DNA of 37,567 nt, taken from positions 2,035 to 39,601 of the forward strand of contig JAUNPQ010000012.1 of the NCBI GenBank assembly GCA_030536615.1, read 5' to 3'. The stretch is from Bacteroidales bacterium. Lineage in GTDB: Bacteria > Bacteroidota > Bacteroidia > Bacteroidales > Muribaculaceae. This document shows, in pieces, positions 27,101 through 34,788 of the stretch (the stretch's first letter is position 1; every line of letters begins with the position of its first letter). A program made the translations under genes and the position numbers. The notes beneath the pieces were generated by a model, which did not search any database, was not told the DNA's origin, and saw nothing but the letters and a program-made list of their open reading frames with translations.

Positions 27101-27179
27101 CCGGCATCACATAAAGGATGGAACGGGATTTACTGCCCGTCATCCGATTGAAATTTTATATGAATATCTGAAACCCTAA
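24153..27179 (+). CDS. FAD-binding and Fe-S oxidoreductase, YdiJ/GlcD-GlcF-like (possible 2-hydroxyglutarate dehydrogenase)
   Basis: A 1008-residue fusion of a GlcD-like FAD half and a GlcF-like iron-sulphur half, the layout and length of YdiJ-type D-2-hydroxyacid dehydrogenases. The FAD domain has PRNGEDIVALLDAAR, CGGTSIAGQVVG and IGGMFGNNSCGAHS. SGEHGDGRLRGEF (about residues 475-490) is the catalytic/FAD-linked block. The iron-sulphur part has EQCNGAGDCR, GTLCPAFK and a ferredoxin-type CLACKGCRSECPSNVDM cluster. The C-terminal CCG-like motifs are GHCHQKSL and SGCCGMAGSFGYE. There is no membrane segment; electrons may pass to quinone or another carrier. The ATG overlaps the wbpI stop by one base, and wbpB starts 14 nt after its stop. 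That position suggests oxidation of 2-hydroxyglutarate released by WbpB (inference). D-lactate or glycolate dehydrogenase are alternatives. Confidence 0.85.
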   Translation: MTEILTDTLHKIAYSTDASIYREVPYGVAYPRNGEDIVALLDAARQKGTHLIGRCGGTSIAGQVVGSGIVVDFSRHMNRIIEIDAESQTATVEPGVVRDELNMALKPYGLFFSPETSTSNRCCIGGMFGNNSCGAHSLVYGSTRHHVVEAKGILADGTAEHFRTYTVAELENRFGKEFWQKAEAGSLAERIYGLLIRFALNDDVTSVIDSSFPDKTLRRRSCGYAIDEVIEPLRDTTVPLADRTLNLCPLLSGSEGTLALVTQIKVSLDPLPLPESMMLCVHCDTLQKCFAANLVALRHSPEAIELMDKPVLDLSRDNLAQQHNRFFINGDPAGILCVELRAATAEELKAKASAAEKDLIGSGLVYHVTHVAGSDMSRVYGLRKAGLGLLSGMKGDAKPIGVIEDTAVAPERLGAFIADLDAMLAELGLSCVYYGHISTGELHLRPIINIKDAAGKRNFREVALRTARLVKKHKGSLSGEHGDGRLRGEFIPLVYGDTAYELMRTVKGTFDPEGLLNIGKIIDTPPMDACLRFEPGQQYAVAGELTGGKTYFNWRAAFDECDTPGASGVTSQCHALMCSVEQCNGAGDCRKSNRVGGTLCPAFKVSGDEMNTTRARANVIREILTRGSASEALSAQAKGGALTGDELKYMLDSCLACKGCRSECPSNVDMTKLRAELLQQRYDKTGTPLRIRMVAYMSVFSKLGMIAPWAYNTMTGWSVTAAMLKKVLGFASQRRIPGLSRRTMRALVKREMRRSEAHTFRNGKVYLFADEFTNYQEARLGLDFARLLMALEYEVEIPRHVESGRAAISKGILKYARKCAERNVEILSGIVSKETPLVGIEPSCILSFRDEYPDLVSADNRAEAKRLGADCLLFDEFLLREIEAGRITAESFSNASAQIWLHGHCHQKSLIGVDKTAEVMRRLLNAKVNVIPSGCCGMAGSFGYEKAHYDTSMAIGEMVLFPAVRKAAESHPDAIVAAPGTSCRHHIKDGTGFTARHPIEILYEYLKP

Positions 27180-27193
27180 TATACTTAATTGTT

Positions 27194-28177
27194 ATGGAAA
27201 AGAAAAATTTTGCATTGATCGGTGCCGCGGGTTACATTGCTCCCCGGCATATCAAGGCTATTGCCGACACCGGCAACGACCTTGTTGTGGCTTATGACAA
27301 ATTTGACAGTGTGGGACGTCTTGACAGCTCTTTCCCCGAATGTTCTTTCTTTACTGAAAACGAGCAGTTTGACCGTTTCTGTCAGCGTCAGCAGAAAACC
27401 GACAATCCTCTGCATTGGACATCCATATGCACCCCGAACTATACCCATGACCCTTTCATCCGCTATGGATTGCGTCTTGGCACTGATGTGATTTGTGAGA
27501 AACCCCTCACCCTCAATCCCCGCAATATCGACGAACTCATGGAGGTTGAGAAGGAAACAGGCCACAAGGCATATACCATCCTCCAACTCCGTCTGCATGA
27601 CTCAATTGTTGCCCTGAAGAAGAAAGTTGATGAAGGACCCAAAGACAAGATATATGATGTTGATCTGACCTATATCACATCGCGCGGCAAATGGTACTAT
27701 ACATCATGGAAAGGTGATGTGCACAAGAGCGGCGGTATAGCCACCAACATCGGTGTGCATTTCTATGACATGCTTCAGTGGATTTTCGGTCCTGTCAAGA
27801 AGAATATTGTTCATGTGATGAGCTTTGACCGTGTTGCCGGCTATCTTGAGTTTGAAAAGGCACGTGTGCGTTATTTCCTCAGCATCAACGCTGACTGTCT
27901 GCCTGCAAATGCTGTTCAGGGCGAGAAAAAGACTTATCGCACCATCAACATTGACGGTAATGAGTTTGAGTTCAGCGCCGGTTTCACTGAACTGCACACT
28001 GAAAGCTACAAGAAGATATTTGCCGGCGAAGGCTTCCGTATCAGCGAGGCCCGCAACTGCATACAGATTGTCAGCGATATACGCCACTCAACTCCTATCG
28101 GTCTTGTTGGTGACTATCATCCTCTGGCTAAATTGCCGCTCAGCGTTCATCCTTTCGGATGGGACGAGAAGCGTTAA
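27194..28177 (+). CDS. wbpB: WbpB-like UDP-GlcNAcA 3-dehydrogenase (Gfo/Idh/MocA family)
   Basis: A 327-residue Gfo/Idh/MocA oxidoreductase. The Rossmann fold starts NFALIGAAGYIAPRHIKAI, closely resembling WbpB/WlbA. Catalytic EKP is in VICEKPLTLNPRNIDEL, and LTYITSRGKWYYTSWKGD and KSGGIATNIGVHFYDM are the substrate-binding signatures. It oxidises C3 of UDP-GlcNAcA to the 3-keto sugar used by WbpE. Family knowledge: enzymes of this group hold NAD(H) tightly and regenerate NAD+ with 2-oxoglutarate, which itself comes from the WbpE transamination. It is the last gene of the operon, 14 nt after the FAD/Fe-S oxidoreductase and just before a strong terminator. It is separated by about 20 kb from wbpADE. 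Confidence 0.92.
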   Translation: MEKKNFALIGAAGYIAPRHIKAIADTGNDLVVAYDKFDSVGRLDSSFPECSFFTENEQFDRFCQRQQKTDNPLHWTSICTPNYTHDPFIRYGLRLGTDVICEKPLTLNPRNIDELMEVEKETGHKAYTILQLRLHDSIVALKKKVDEGPKDKIYDVDLTYITSRGKWYYTSWKGDVHKSGGIATNIGVHFYDMLQWIFGPVKKNIVHVMSFDRVAGYLEFEKARVRYFLSINADCLPANAVQGEKKTYRTINIDGNEFEFSAGFTELHTESYKKIFAGEGFRISEARNCIQIVSDIRHSTPIGLVGDYHPLAKLPLSVHPFGWDEKR

Positions 28178-28193
28178 GTTTACGTCTCAGAGC

Positions 28194-28226
28194 AAAAAAA
28201 GCTGCGCCTAAAAGCGCAGCTTTTTT
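28194..28226. terminator. Bidirectional terminator between wbpB and mutB
   Basis: Stem GCTGCGC/GCGCAGC (28201-28207 with 28214-28220, loop CTAAAA) is flanked by seven As on the left and six Ts on the right. It therefore works on both strands and ends both the polysaccharide operon and the convergent mutAB operon. Confidence 0.9.
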
Positions 28227-28250
28227 ATTGGGTAAAAGGATGCTTTATTC

Positions 28251-30392
28251 TCAGGCTTGTTCGCCGTTCAGAATTTCAAGCATCTTTATCGCTGACCATG
28301 GAATGCGTGTGCCCGGGCCAAAGATGGCTGCGACACCGGCCTTGTAAAGGAAGTCATAGTCCTGTGCGGGAATCACACCGCCGGCAGTAACAAGGATGTC
28401 CTCACGGCCAAGTTTCTTCAGCTCGGCAATAACCTGGGGTATAAGTGTCTTGTGTCCGGCAGCCAATGATGACACACCAAGGATGTGCACGTCATTTTCA
28501 ACAGCCTGACGGGCAGCTTCTGCCGGAGTCTGGAACAGCGGTCCCATGTCAACGTCAAAACCACAGTCGGCATAACCGGTAGCAACTACTTTCGCACCGC
28601 GGTCATGTCCGTCCTGACCCATCTTGGCAATCATTATACGCGGCTGACGGCCTTCGCGTTTTGCGAACTCAGCGCACATCTCCTGAGCTTTCTTGAAGTC
28701 AGGATCATTCTTTGTTTCGTTTGAATACACGCCTGAAATTGTTCTGATTATTGCTTTGTAACGGCCCACAACATCCTCGCAGGCATCTGAGATCTCGCCG
28801 AGTGTGGCACGGAGTCCTGCGGCTTTTACTGCCAGATCAAGCAGGTTGCCTTTCTTGGTGCGTACACATTCTGTGATGGCTGCAAGGGCCTCTTTGACTT
28901 TTGCTTCGTCGCGATGTGCTTTGACATCGTTGAGGCGTTCAATCTGCTCTTTACGCACTTCTGTATTGTCAATTTCAAGGATGTCAATGGGATCTTCGTG
29001 CTCAAGACGGTACTTGTTTATGCCGACAATTGTCTGACGTCCCGAGTCGATGCGTGCCTGAGTGCGTGCAGCAGCCTCTTCAATACGCAGTTTGGGCAGT
29101 CCGGTCTCGATAGCCTTTGCCATACCGCCGAGTTTTTCAATCTCCTGGATGTGCTCCCATGCACGGTGTGCGATTTCGTCAGTGAGGGCTTCAATATAGT
29201 ATGAGCCGCCCCAGGGATCAATCTGTTTGGTGACCAGAGTCTCCTCCTGAATGTAGATCTGGGTGTTACGGGCAATACGTGCCGAGAAATCAGTGGGAAG
29301 CGCTATTGCTTCATCGAGTGCATTGGTGTGCAGTGACTGAGTGTGTCCCAGTGCGGCGCCCATAGCTTCTATACATGTGCGGCCAACGTTGTTGAAAGGA
29401 TCCTGCTCGGTCAGTGACCATCCTGATGTCTGTGAGTGTGTGCGCAGGGCAAGTGATTTGGGGTTCTTGGGATTGAACTGTTTCACGATCTTGGCCCAGA
29501 GCATGCGTGCCGCACGCATCTTGGCCACCTCCATGAAGTAGTTCATGCCGATTGCCCAGAAGAATGACAGACGCGGAGCAAATGAGTCAATGTCCATGCC
29601 TGCGTTCACACCGGCGCGCAGGTATTCCAGACCGTCGGCAAGGGTATAGGCCAATTCGATGTCACATGTGGCACCGGCTTCCTGCATATGGTAGCCGGAG
29701 ATGGATATCGAGTTGAATTTTGGCATGTTCTGGGAGGTGTATTCAAAGATATCGGCTATGATACGCATTGAGAATTCCGGCGGATAGATATATGTGTTGC
29801 GCACCATGAATTCCTTGAGAATGTCATTCTGGATGGTTCCGGCCATTTCCTCAAGTTTGGCACCCTGCTCCAGACCGGCATTGATATAGAATGCAAGCAC
29901 AGGAAGAACGGCGCCGTTCATTGTCATGGAGACAGACATTTTGTTCAGAGGTATGCCGTCAAACAGAACTTTCATATCCTCTACTGAGCAGATTGACACT
30001 CCGGCTTTACCAACGTCACCGACCACACGCTCATGGTCTGCGTCGTATCCGCGGTGTGTGGCAAGGTCAAATGCCACAGAAAGACCTTTCTGTCCGGCGG
30101 CAAGATTGCGGCGGTAGAAGGCATTTGATTCTGCTGCGGTGGAGAATCCGGCGTATTGGCGGATGGTCCAGGGACGCAGAGGATACATGGCGCTGTACGG
30201 GCCACGCAGGAATGGGGGAAGTCCGGAAACGAAATCAAGATGCTCAAGACCTTCCAGATCCTCTTTCGTGTATATAGGTTTTACGGGGATGAGTTCAGGC
30301 GTGAGCCATTCCTCGCCTTTGAGGACGGGAGCGGCGTGTTTTTCGCCGAAACCGTCTTTTGTGATATCTATGGTTTTGAAATCAGGTTTCAT
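28251..30392 (-). CDS. mutB: Methylmalonyl-CoA mutase, large (catalytic) subunit
   Basis: A 713-residue adenosylcobalamin-dependent mutase subunit that interconverts succinyl-CoA and (R)-methylmalonyl-CoA. The TIM-barrel half contains [46 protein letters not shown] and [19 protein letters not shown]. The C-terminal B12-binding domain has the base-off signature in [10 protein letters not shown] (DxHxxG), with [11 protein letters not shown] further on. Length and architecture match the family. In Bacteroidales it leads to propionate production from succinate. It lies 9 nt after mutA, so the two are one operon transcribed away from the polysaccharide locus. No epimerase or MeaB-type chaperone gene is present in the window. 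Confidence 0.97.
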   Translation of the reverse strand: MKPDFKTIDITKDGFGEKHAAPVLKGEEWLTPELIPVKPIYTKEDLEGLEHLDFVSGLPPFLRGPYSAMYPLRPWTIRQYAGFSTAAESNAFYRRNLAAGQKGLSVAFDLATHRGYDADHERVVGDVGKAGVSICSVEDMKVLFDGIPLNKMSVSMTMNGAVLPVLAFYINAGLEQGAKLEEMAGTIQNDILKEFMVRNTYIYPPEFSMRIIADIFEYTSQNMPKFNSISISGYHMQEAGATCDIELAYTLADGLEYLRAGVNAGMDIDSFAPRLSFFWAIGMNYFMEVAKMRAARMLWAKIVKQFNPKNPKSLALRTHSQTSGWSLTEQDPFNNVGRTCIEAMGAALGHTQSLHTNALDEAIALPTDFSARIARNTQIYIQEETLVTKQIDPWGGSYYIEALTDEIAHRAWEHIQEIEKLGGMAKAIETGLPKLRIEEAAARTQARIDSGRQTIVGINKYRLEHEDPIDILEIDNTEVRKEQIERLNDVKAHRDEAKVKEALAAITECVRTKKGNLLDLAVKAAGLRATLGEISDACEDVVGRYKAIIRTISGVYSNETKNDPDFKKAQEMCAEFAKREGRQPRIMIAKMGQDGHDRGAKVVATGYADCGFDVDMGPLFQTPAEAARQAVENDVHILGVSSLAAGHKTLIPQVIAELKKLGREDILVTAGGVIPAQDYDFLYKAGVAAIFGPGTRIPWSAIKMLEILNGEQA

Positions 30393-30401
30393 GATAGCAT
30401 T

Positions 30402-32249
30402 TTATTTTAGAAGACGGTTGTTGAAATCTTTGAGGGTATCAAGGACGTTGCAGCGAACATGGACAAAATCGTTTATGCCTATGGCCTTGAGGTCATCCAT
30501 GCATGCCGGTGAGCCGGCCACAACGAACTGTGCGCGTCCGTCAAGGTATTTGAATGCCTCGGGAGCAAGTGTGGCATATTCGTCATCGCTTGAGCAGAGC
30601 ACAATCACATCAGCTTCTTTTTCAAGGGCTGCGTCAATGCCTTCCTGTACGGTGTTGAACCCGAGGTTGTCAATGATCTCATAGCCTGCGCAACCAAAGA
30701 AGTTGGTTGAGAACTGTGCGCGTGCAAGGCGCATGGCCAGATTGCCGATGGTGAGCATAAACACTTTGGGACGTTTTGCGGCTGCCTCGGTGGCAAGACG
30801 CAGTTCCTCGAAGTCTGTGGCTGCACGTTTCATGAGCAGGCCGCCATTGTTGTCGGTGTTGCATGAGCATGAGCACTGGCCTTCTTTCCTGACAATCTTG
30901 CCGGCAGCCTTCTCGTTGATGTTGGGATACTGGTTCGTTCCCAGAAGAATCTCTTTACGACGGGCAACATCGGTGTGTCGTTTCTGGCAGCTCTCATTTA
31001 CAGCAGTCTGTACTTTGCCTTCGTTGACAAGCTTGAAGAAGCCGCCTTCATCAACAACGCTCAGGAAAAGTTTCCAGGCTTCCGTTGCTATGGATGCGGT
31101 GAGGGTCTCCACGTAATAGGAACCGCCGGCAGGGTCAACCACTTTGTCAAGATGACTTTCTTCTTTGAGCAGGAACTGCTGGTTGCGGGCAATACGCTCC
31201 GAGAATGCATCGGGTGTCTGATAGGGGACATCAAACGGAGTTGTGGTGATGGAGTCAACACCGGCCACTGCGGCTGAGAATGATTCGGTCTGACTGCGGA
31301 GCAGATTCACGTGAGCGTCATAGATAGTCTGGTTGAACTTTGATGTCTCAGCGTGGCAGAGCATCTTGGCGGCACATGAGCATGTGGGTTTGTATTGCTC
31401 AACAATCTGTGCCCAGAGCATGCGTGCAGCACGGAATTTGGCTATCTCCATGAAGAAGTTTGATGAAACTCCCATGTTGAATTTGATGCGGCATGCCACT
31501 TCTGTGGCGTCCATGCCGGCATCAGTGAGAAGTGTCATCCAGTCTGCGCCCCATGCCAGAGCATATCCCAGTTCCTGGAAAATATATGCACCACCGTTGC
31601 AGAACATGACGCTGTCCACTGAAAGGACGCGCAACCCTTTGACGGGCTTCACAACCTCAAGAAGCTGTTTGGCCTGCTCCACAACATTGTCGCTGACTTT
31701 TCCGGCACCATGGCGCAGAGCTTTGCGGAGCGGGTTGTAGTCAATGGAACCTTTGAATGATTCCAAAGCGTTGTTGTCGGTGAGATATTTTACCAATGCT
31801 GTCGCAAGATCAAGCGCTTTGTTGGGGCAGCAGCTGAAGTTTATTTCTATTTTGGAAATGTCAATGCCTTTCAGCAGGGTCTCAACGGTCTGATAGTCGG
31901 CGGTTTCCACTTTGAATCCAAGTGATGTTACACCTTTTGTGAGCACGTCAAGAGCTGTTTTGTTGGCTTCCTGTGCGTTGTCGGCGATGATCTCCTGGCG
32001 TGTCAGCCAGTCATTGTCGTTGCGTGTGCCACGAACATACGGGAATTCGCCGGGAAGTGAGTCTGTAGATTTCATGTCTTTTATGTCCTCTTGACGATAG
32101 ATGGGCTGGACATTGAAACCTTCATTTGTTCTCCACACCAATTTCTTGTTGAAATCAGCACCTTTCAGGTCTGTCTCAACTTTGGCTCGCCATTCATCAT
32201 AGCTTACCGGTGCAAATTGGTCGAACAGTTTTTCTTTTTTTTCTGCCAT
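30402..32249 (-). CDS. mutA: Methylmalonyl-CoA mutase, small subunit
   Basis: A 615-residue non-catalytic partner of the mutase. It begins with VSYDEWRAKVETDLKGADF, followed by VWRTNEGFNVQPIYRQED, typical of MutA. The barrel is recognisable through [17 protein letters not shown] and VVDPAGGSYYVETLT. The C-terminal B12-like domain (about residues 500-615) lacks the DxHxxG cobalamin motif, as expected for the small subunit. An oddity is a short cysteine-rich piece in the linker, GQCSCSCNTDNNGG, as well as PTCSCAAKMLCH in the barrel. It is the first gene of the mutAB operon, about 90 nt downstream of a consensus promoter start. Confidence 0.95.
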   Translation of the reverse strand: MAEKKEKLFDQFAPVSYDEWRAKVETDLKGADFNKKLVWRTNEGFNVQPIYRQEDIKDMKSTDSLPGEFPYVRGTRNDNDWLTRQEIIADNAQEANKTALDVLTKGVTSLGFKVETADYQTVETLLKGIDISKIEINFSCCPNKALDLATALVKYLTDNNALESFKGSIDYNPLRKALRHGAGKVSDNVVEQAKQLLEVVKPVKGLRVLSVDSVMFCNGGAYIFQELGYALAWGADWMTLLTDAGMDATEVACRIKFNMGVSSNFFMEIAKFRAARMLWAQIVEQYKPTCSCAAKMLCHAETSKFNQTIYDAHVNLLRSQTESFSAAVAGVDSITTTPFDVPYQTPDAFSERIARNQQFLLKEESHLDKVVDPAGGSYYVETLTASIATEAWKLFLSVVDEGGFFKLVNEGKVQTAVNESCQKRHTDVARRKEILLGTNQYPNINEKAAGKIVRKEGQCSCSCNTDNNGGLLMKRAATDFEELRLATEAAAKRPKVFMLTIGNLAMRLARAQFSTNFFGCAGYEIIDNLGFNTVQEGIDAALEKEADVIVLCSSDDEYATLAPEAFKYLDGRAQFVVAGSPACMDDLKAIGINDFVHVRCNVLDTLKDFNNRLLK

Positions 32250-32348
32250 AACTGGTCGATATTGATTATTTTGGTAAAAAATATGATTTGATGTCAGGTT
32301 AATTCCGGATTGGTGATAGTATAAGGCACCCTCCCCTGAATTTTGTTA

Positions 32349-32380
32349 CAAAATTACAAAAGAAAGTGTTCATGGCCAAA
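32349..32380 (-). promoter_or_regulatory. Bacteroidetes-type promoter for mutAB
   Basis: Read on the minus strand, TTTG (32377-32380) lies 20 nt before TAATTTTG (32349-32356), an exact TAnnTTTG match with ideal spacing. The transcription start would be near 32341, leaving a leader of about 90 nt before mutA. This is too short for a full cobalamin riboswitch. Confidence 0.7.
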
Positions 32381-32460
32381 TTTATACGCCTAAAATATGG
32401 TATAAACCGGTCAATGTTTTGTCAAAATGTAAACTATGTCTTTTTGTTAAAATATTTCAT

Positions 32461-32468
32461 TAACTTTG
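32461..32468 (+). promoter_or_regulatory. Possible -7 box for yigZ
   Basis: TAACTTTG matches the Bacteroidetes -7 consensus and would start transcription about 18 nt before the yigZ ATG. The -33 position lacks a clear TTTG at 19-21 nt; the nearest TTTG is only 14 nt upstream. It is therefore tentative. Confidence 0.4.
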
Positions 32469-32492
32469 TTGGCAAAATATAACAGAACCCAG

Positions 32493-33089
32493 ATGTCGGA
32501 TATTTTCTATACGGTTGCCGGACCCGCAGAAGGAAAGTTTACGGAGAAGATGAGTAAATTCCTTTCTTTCGTATTTCCGGTCTCGTCTGTTCAGGAGGCG
32601 CGTGACTGTATTGCCAGCGTCAGCAAACGGTATTACGATGCACGTCATGTATGCTGGGCCTATAAGATTGGGGTAGAGACGCCTTATTGCCTTTCATCTG
32701 ACAATGGAGAACCGTCCGGAACAGCCGGGAAGCCGATTCTGGGACAGATCAACTCATTTAATGTTACGGATATCGCTGTGATTGTGGTGCGGTATTTCGG
32801 TGGTATAAAGTTAGGCACTTCCGGCCTTATCTCGGCATATAGGGAGGCGGCCCGGATTGCTCTGGAGTCTGCGGATATCCGGGAATGTCATGTAATGGCT
32901 TCCATTAGGTTCACCTACCCTTACATGGCCATGAACAATGTCATGAAATTGATCAAACAGCCGGGGATAACCATTGTATCCCAGACTTTTGACAATTCAT
33001 GCGATGTTGAGATTTCTGTTAGAAAAGATGATTTTTCGCGTCTACAATCCCGTCTGGCGGATGTTGACGGCCTGACATTTGCCGAGTGA
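32493..33089 (+). CDS. yigZ: YigZ/IMPACT family protein (UPF0029)
   Basis: A 198-residue protein of the IMPACT/YigZ family. The N-terminal domain carries the signature SDNGEPSGTAGKPILG and VVRYFGGIKLGTSGLISAYR. The C-terminal part (about residues 130-198) is the ferredoxin-like UPF0029 domain. The eukaryotic relative IMPACT regulates GCN2; the bacterial function is poorly defined, perhaps related to translation or nucleic-acid binding. ATG 32493 is chosen over an upstream in-frame TTG at 32466 because the conserved sequence starts just after it. The gene is transcribed divergently from mutAB and converges on the Usp gene with a 20-nt gap, so it stands alone. Confidence 0.93.
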   Translation: MSDIFYTVAGPAEGKFTEKMSKFLSFVFPVSSVQEARDCIASVSKRYYDARHVCWAYKIGVETPYCLSSDNGEPSGTAGKPILGQINSFNVTDIAVIVVRYFGGIKLGTSGLISAYREAARIALESADIRECHVMASIRFTYPYMAMNNVMKLIKQPGITIVSQTFDNSCDVEISVRKDDFSRLQSRLADVDGLTFAE

Positions 33090-33109
33090 CAGTCTCCCTG
33101 ATGTGGAAG

Positions 33110-34225
33110 TTATACTCTTATGGTGAGCATGGGGAGGCCTGCACTCATAACAAGCCGTTGTGCCAGACCGGGGTTGAGCATCCGGCCGAGCAGCGTGCGT
33201 TTGCGGCGATATGGAATGACAATGAGGTCTATATTCTCATCTGCCATGAGTTTTTTCAGTCCGGAAAGTTCGCGGTCAACGGGTACGTTCCGATGGGCGA
33301 ATGATAAACGCGGATAATTTTTCGTGCAGTAGCGTTCAAGACGGTCTATGTCTCCGGCCGGTTGACGCTCAAAGGTGCGTTTTTTCCCTTCAACCTGAGT
33401 CAGTATGACTTTGGCATCCACATGCGGAAAGATACGGCTCATGGTGTCAAGCGCCAGTATATCTCCCTGATCAAGGTTGGTGAGGAACATCACGTTGCGC
33501 GGAAGATACTCCTTGTCGATATTGAATGTCTCTGGAATGCTAAGGAGTGTGACTCTGCATTTTTCAATGACTTCTGCTGTCACGCTACCTATCATTTCTG
33601 CGTTTTTGCGTTCGGTGCCCCTCGTACCCATGATTATCATGTAAGGGGGATTTACTTTGGCATATTCGTCTATGGCGTCCTCGGCAACCCCCTCAGTGAC
33701 TGTCGATGTGAATTTCACGGGAGGGACTGTACCGCTCTTTATCAGCTCACGTATGCGGGCACAGAAATGCGACATCTGTGTGTGTGCGCTCTGCTCAATC
33801 TGTCGGCGTGCCTCGGCCTCGGCGCTGATATCGAAAGTCAGAGCATCTGTAAGTTGCATGTTGCTCCCCAGATACGGGTCAATATAGCTGTGCAGAAGAA
33901 CAATCTCGCCTTTATGCCGTTGGGCAAGTCTGAACGCCACACATGTTGCTTTCAGGGAGTGGTCTGTGAAATCAACAGGCACAAGGAAGGAGTGGTAGGT
34001 CTGTTGTTTGTCTATGTCCCGTGAGCGGAAAATCTCTGTGTTCTCAATTATGCGCAACGCAAGTGGCAGATCTTCCTCGGGGATGCGGACACGCATGCCC
34101 GAGGACACCACTGGCTGTTCAAGATTCACGTTCTGAAGCACAACAGGAATGCCCTCGCTTTCAAGCAGGGATTTGAGTTCAACGGCACGCTCGCACGTAT
34201 GTATTGCAACAGTTATTAGTCTCAA
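33110..34225 (-). CDS. DUF2007 plus tandem universal stress protein (Usp) domains
   Basis: A 371-residue cytoplasmic protein with three parts. Residues 1-70 (TVAIHTCERAVELKSLLESE, then VSSGMRVRIPEEDLPLALRI) resemble DUF2007, a small putative signalling domain. Residues about 78-235 form a Usp domain (FLVPVDFTDHSLKATCVAF) whose nucleotide-binding pattern G-2x-G-9x-GS is intact in MGTRGTERKNAEMIGS. Residues about 240-371 form a second, more divergent Usp domain without that pattern. One site may thus bind ATP while the other is structural (inference). The gene lies 135 nt downstream of the small HTH gene, with no clear promoter in between, so they may be co-transcribed. Confidence 0.85.
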   Translation of the reverse strand: MRLITVAIHTCERAVELKSLLESEGIPVVLQNVNLEQPVVSSGMRVRIPEEDLPLALRIIENTEIFRSRDIDKQQTYHSFLVPVDFTDHSLKATCVAFRLAQRHKGEIVLLHSYIDPYLGSNMQLTDALTFDISAEAEARRQIEQSAHTQMSHFCARIRELIKSGTVPPVKFTSTVTEGVAEDAIDEYAKVNPPYMIIMGTRGTERKNAEMIGSVTAEVIEKCRVTLLSIPETFNIDKEYLPRNVMFLTNLDQGDILALDTMSRIFPHVDAKVILTQVEGKKRTFERQPAGDIDRLERYCTKNYPRLSFAHRNVPVDRELSGLKKLMADENIDLIVIPYRRKRTLLGRMLNPGLAQRLVMSAGLPMLTIRV

Positions 34226-34360
34226 TTTATATACTTGACTGTTTTATAGGTGTGATATACGTCCCACAGACCGTTGGGTGAGGATGTGATCAGAGTCGGG
34301 TCATAGGAAAAACGGTGGAGAGAGGAGAATGGATGATGTTTTTCTTTATGATCTGTTGTG

Positions 34361-34624
34361 TTATTCGGCTTTTTCGTCCTGCTCTTTGAGGATTTCAATA
34401 GCCATGTCATATATTGTGGGATCATCAAGAACAACGATGCCGCCGTTGGGACCGGGTTCAATGTGCACGCCCTGGTTTTTGCCGAAGTCGTAGTTGCTTC
34501 CTCCGAAATAGTTTCTGACAGTCTGCACCGTAACATTCAGTTTGTCTGCAATGCGGTGCATCGAACCATCCGGCAGACTGTCTTTGAGTTGGCGTAATTC
34601 GTTGAAAGTGATTGTCTTTGTCAT
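34361..34624 (-). CDS. Small helix-turn-helix DNA-binding protein
   Basis: An 87-residue protein with a helix-turn-helix in MHRIADKLNVTVQTVRNYFG (about residues 22-41), similar to the LacI or Xre recognition helix pair. The motif is followed by FGKNQGVHIEPGPNGGIVVL and an acidic C-terminus. Proteins like this are common, conserved single genes in Bacteroidales; I know no proven target. A promoter-like pair lies about 50 nt upstream. It may regulate itself or the downstream Usp gene. Confidence 0.8.
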   Translation of the reverse strand: MTKTITFNELRQLKDSLPDGSMHRIADKLNVTVQTVRNYFGGSNYDFGKNQGVHIEPGPNGGIVVLDDPTIYDMAIEILKEQDEKAE

Positions 34625-34679
34625 GATGATATGAGTTTTATAGTTGTACTTTACAGGTTAAATGTAGAATTTTCGACAA

Positions 34680-34711
34680 TAAAGTTATGATTACTTTTTT
34701 AATTGTGCAAA
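34680..34711 (-). promoter_or_regulatory. Promoter for the HTH gene
   Basis: On the minus strand TTTG (34708-34711) lies 20 nt before TAACTTTA (34680-34687). This matches TAnnTTTG at all specified positions except the last. The expected leader before the ATG at 34624 is about 50 nt. Confidence 0.55.
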
Positions 34712-34788
34712 CTTTTTTGAAAAAAACACAAAATTGTCAACTGATGCATTGCAGCGCTCGTCAATGCTGCATGGCAGTGTTTCTGGAA

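Noticed and set aside
32250-32348. Cobalamin riboswitch upstream of the B12-dependent mutase genes
   Set aside because: The leader from the predicted transcription start is only about 90 nt, too short for the full aptamer, and no B12-box-like sequence was recognised.
33086-33304. 72-codon plus-strand frame overlapping the yigZ stop
   Set aside because: Almost entirely antisense to the Usp gene, with no resemblance to a known protein.
33362-34024. 220-codon open frame on the plus strand opposite the Usp gene
   Set aside because: It lies wholly antisense to a well-supported protein, has no family resemblance and no promoter. It is a by-product of the codon use of the real gene.
34222-34536. 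104-codon minus-strand frame overlapping the HTH gene
   Set aside because: It overlaps the small HTH protein in another frame and has low-complexity sequence. The HTH frame has a clear motif and promoter.
34740-34780. Terminator for the bat operon (TGCAGC/GCTGCA hairpin)
   Set aside because: The stem is only 6 bp with a 10-nt loop and no T-tract directly follows on the minus strand. Too weak to call.
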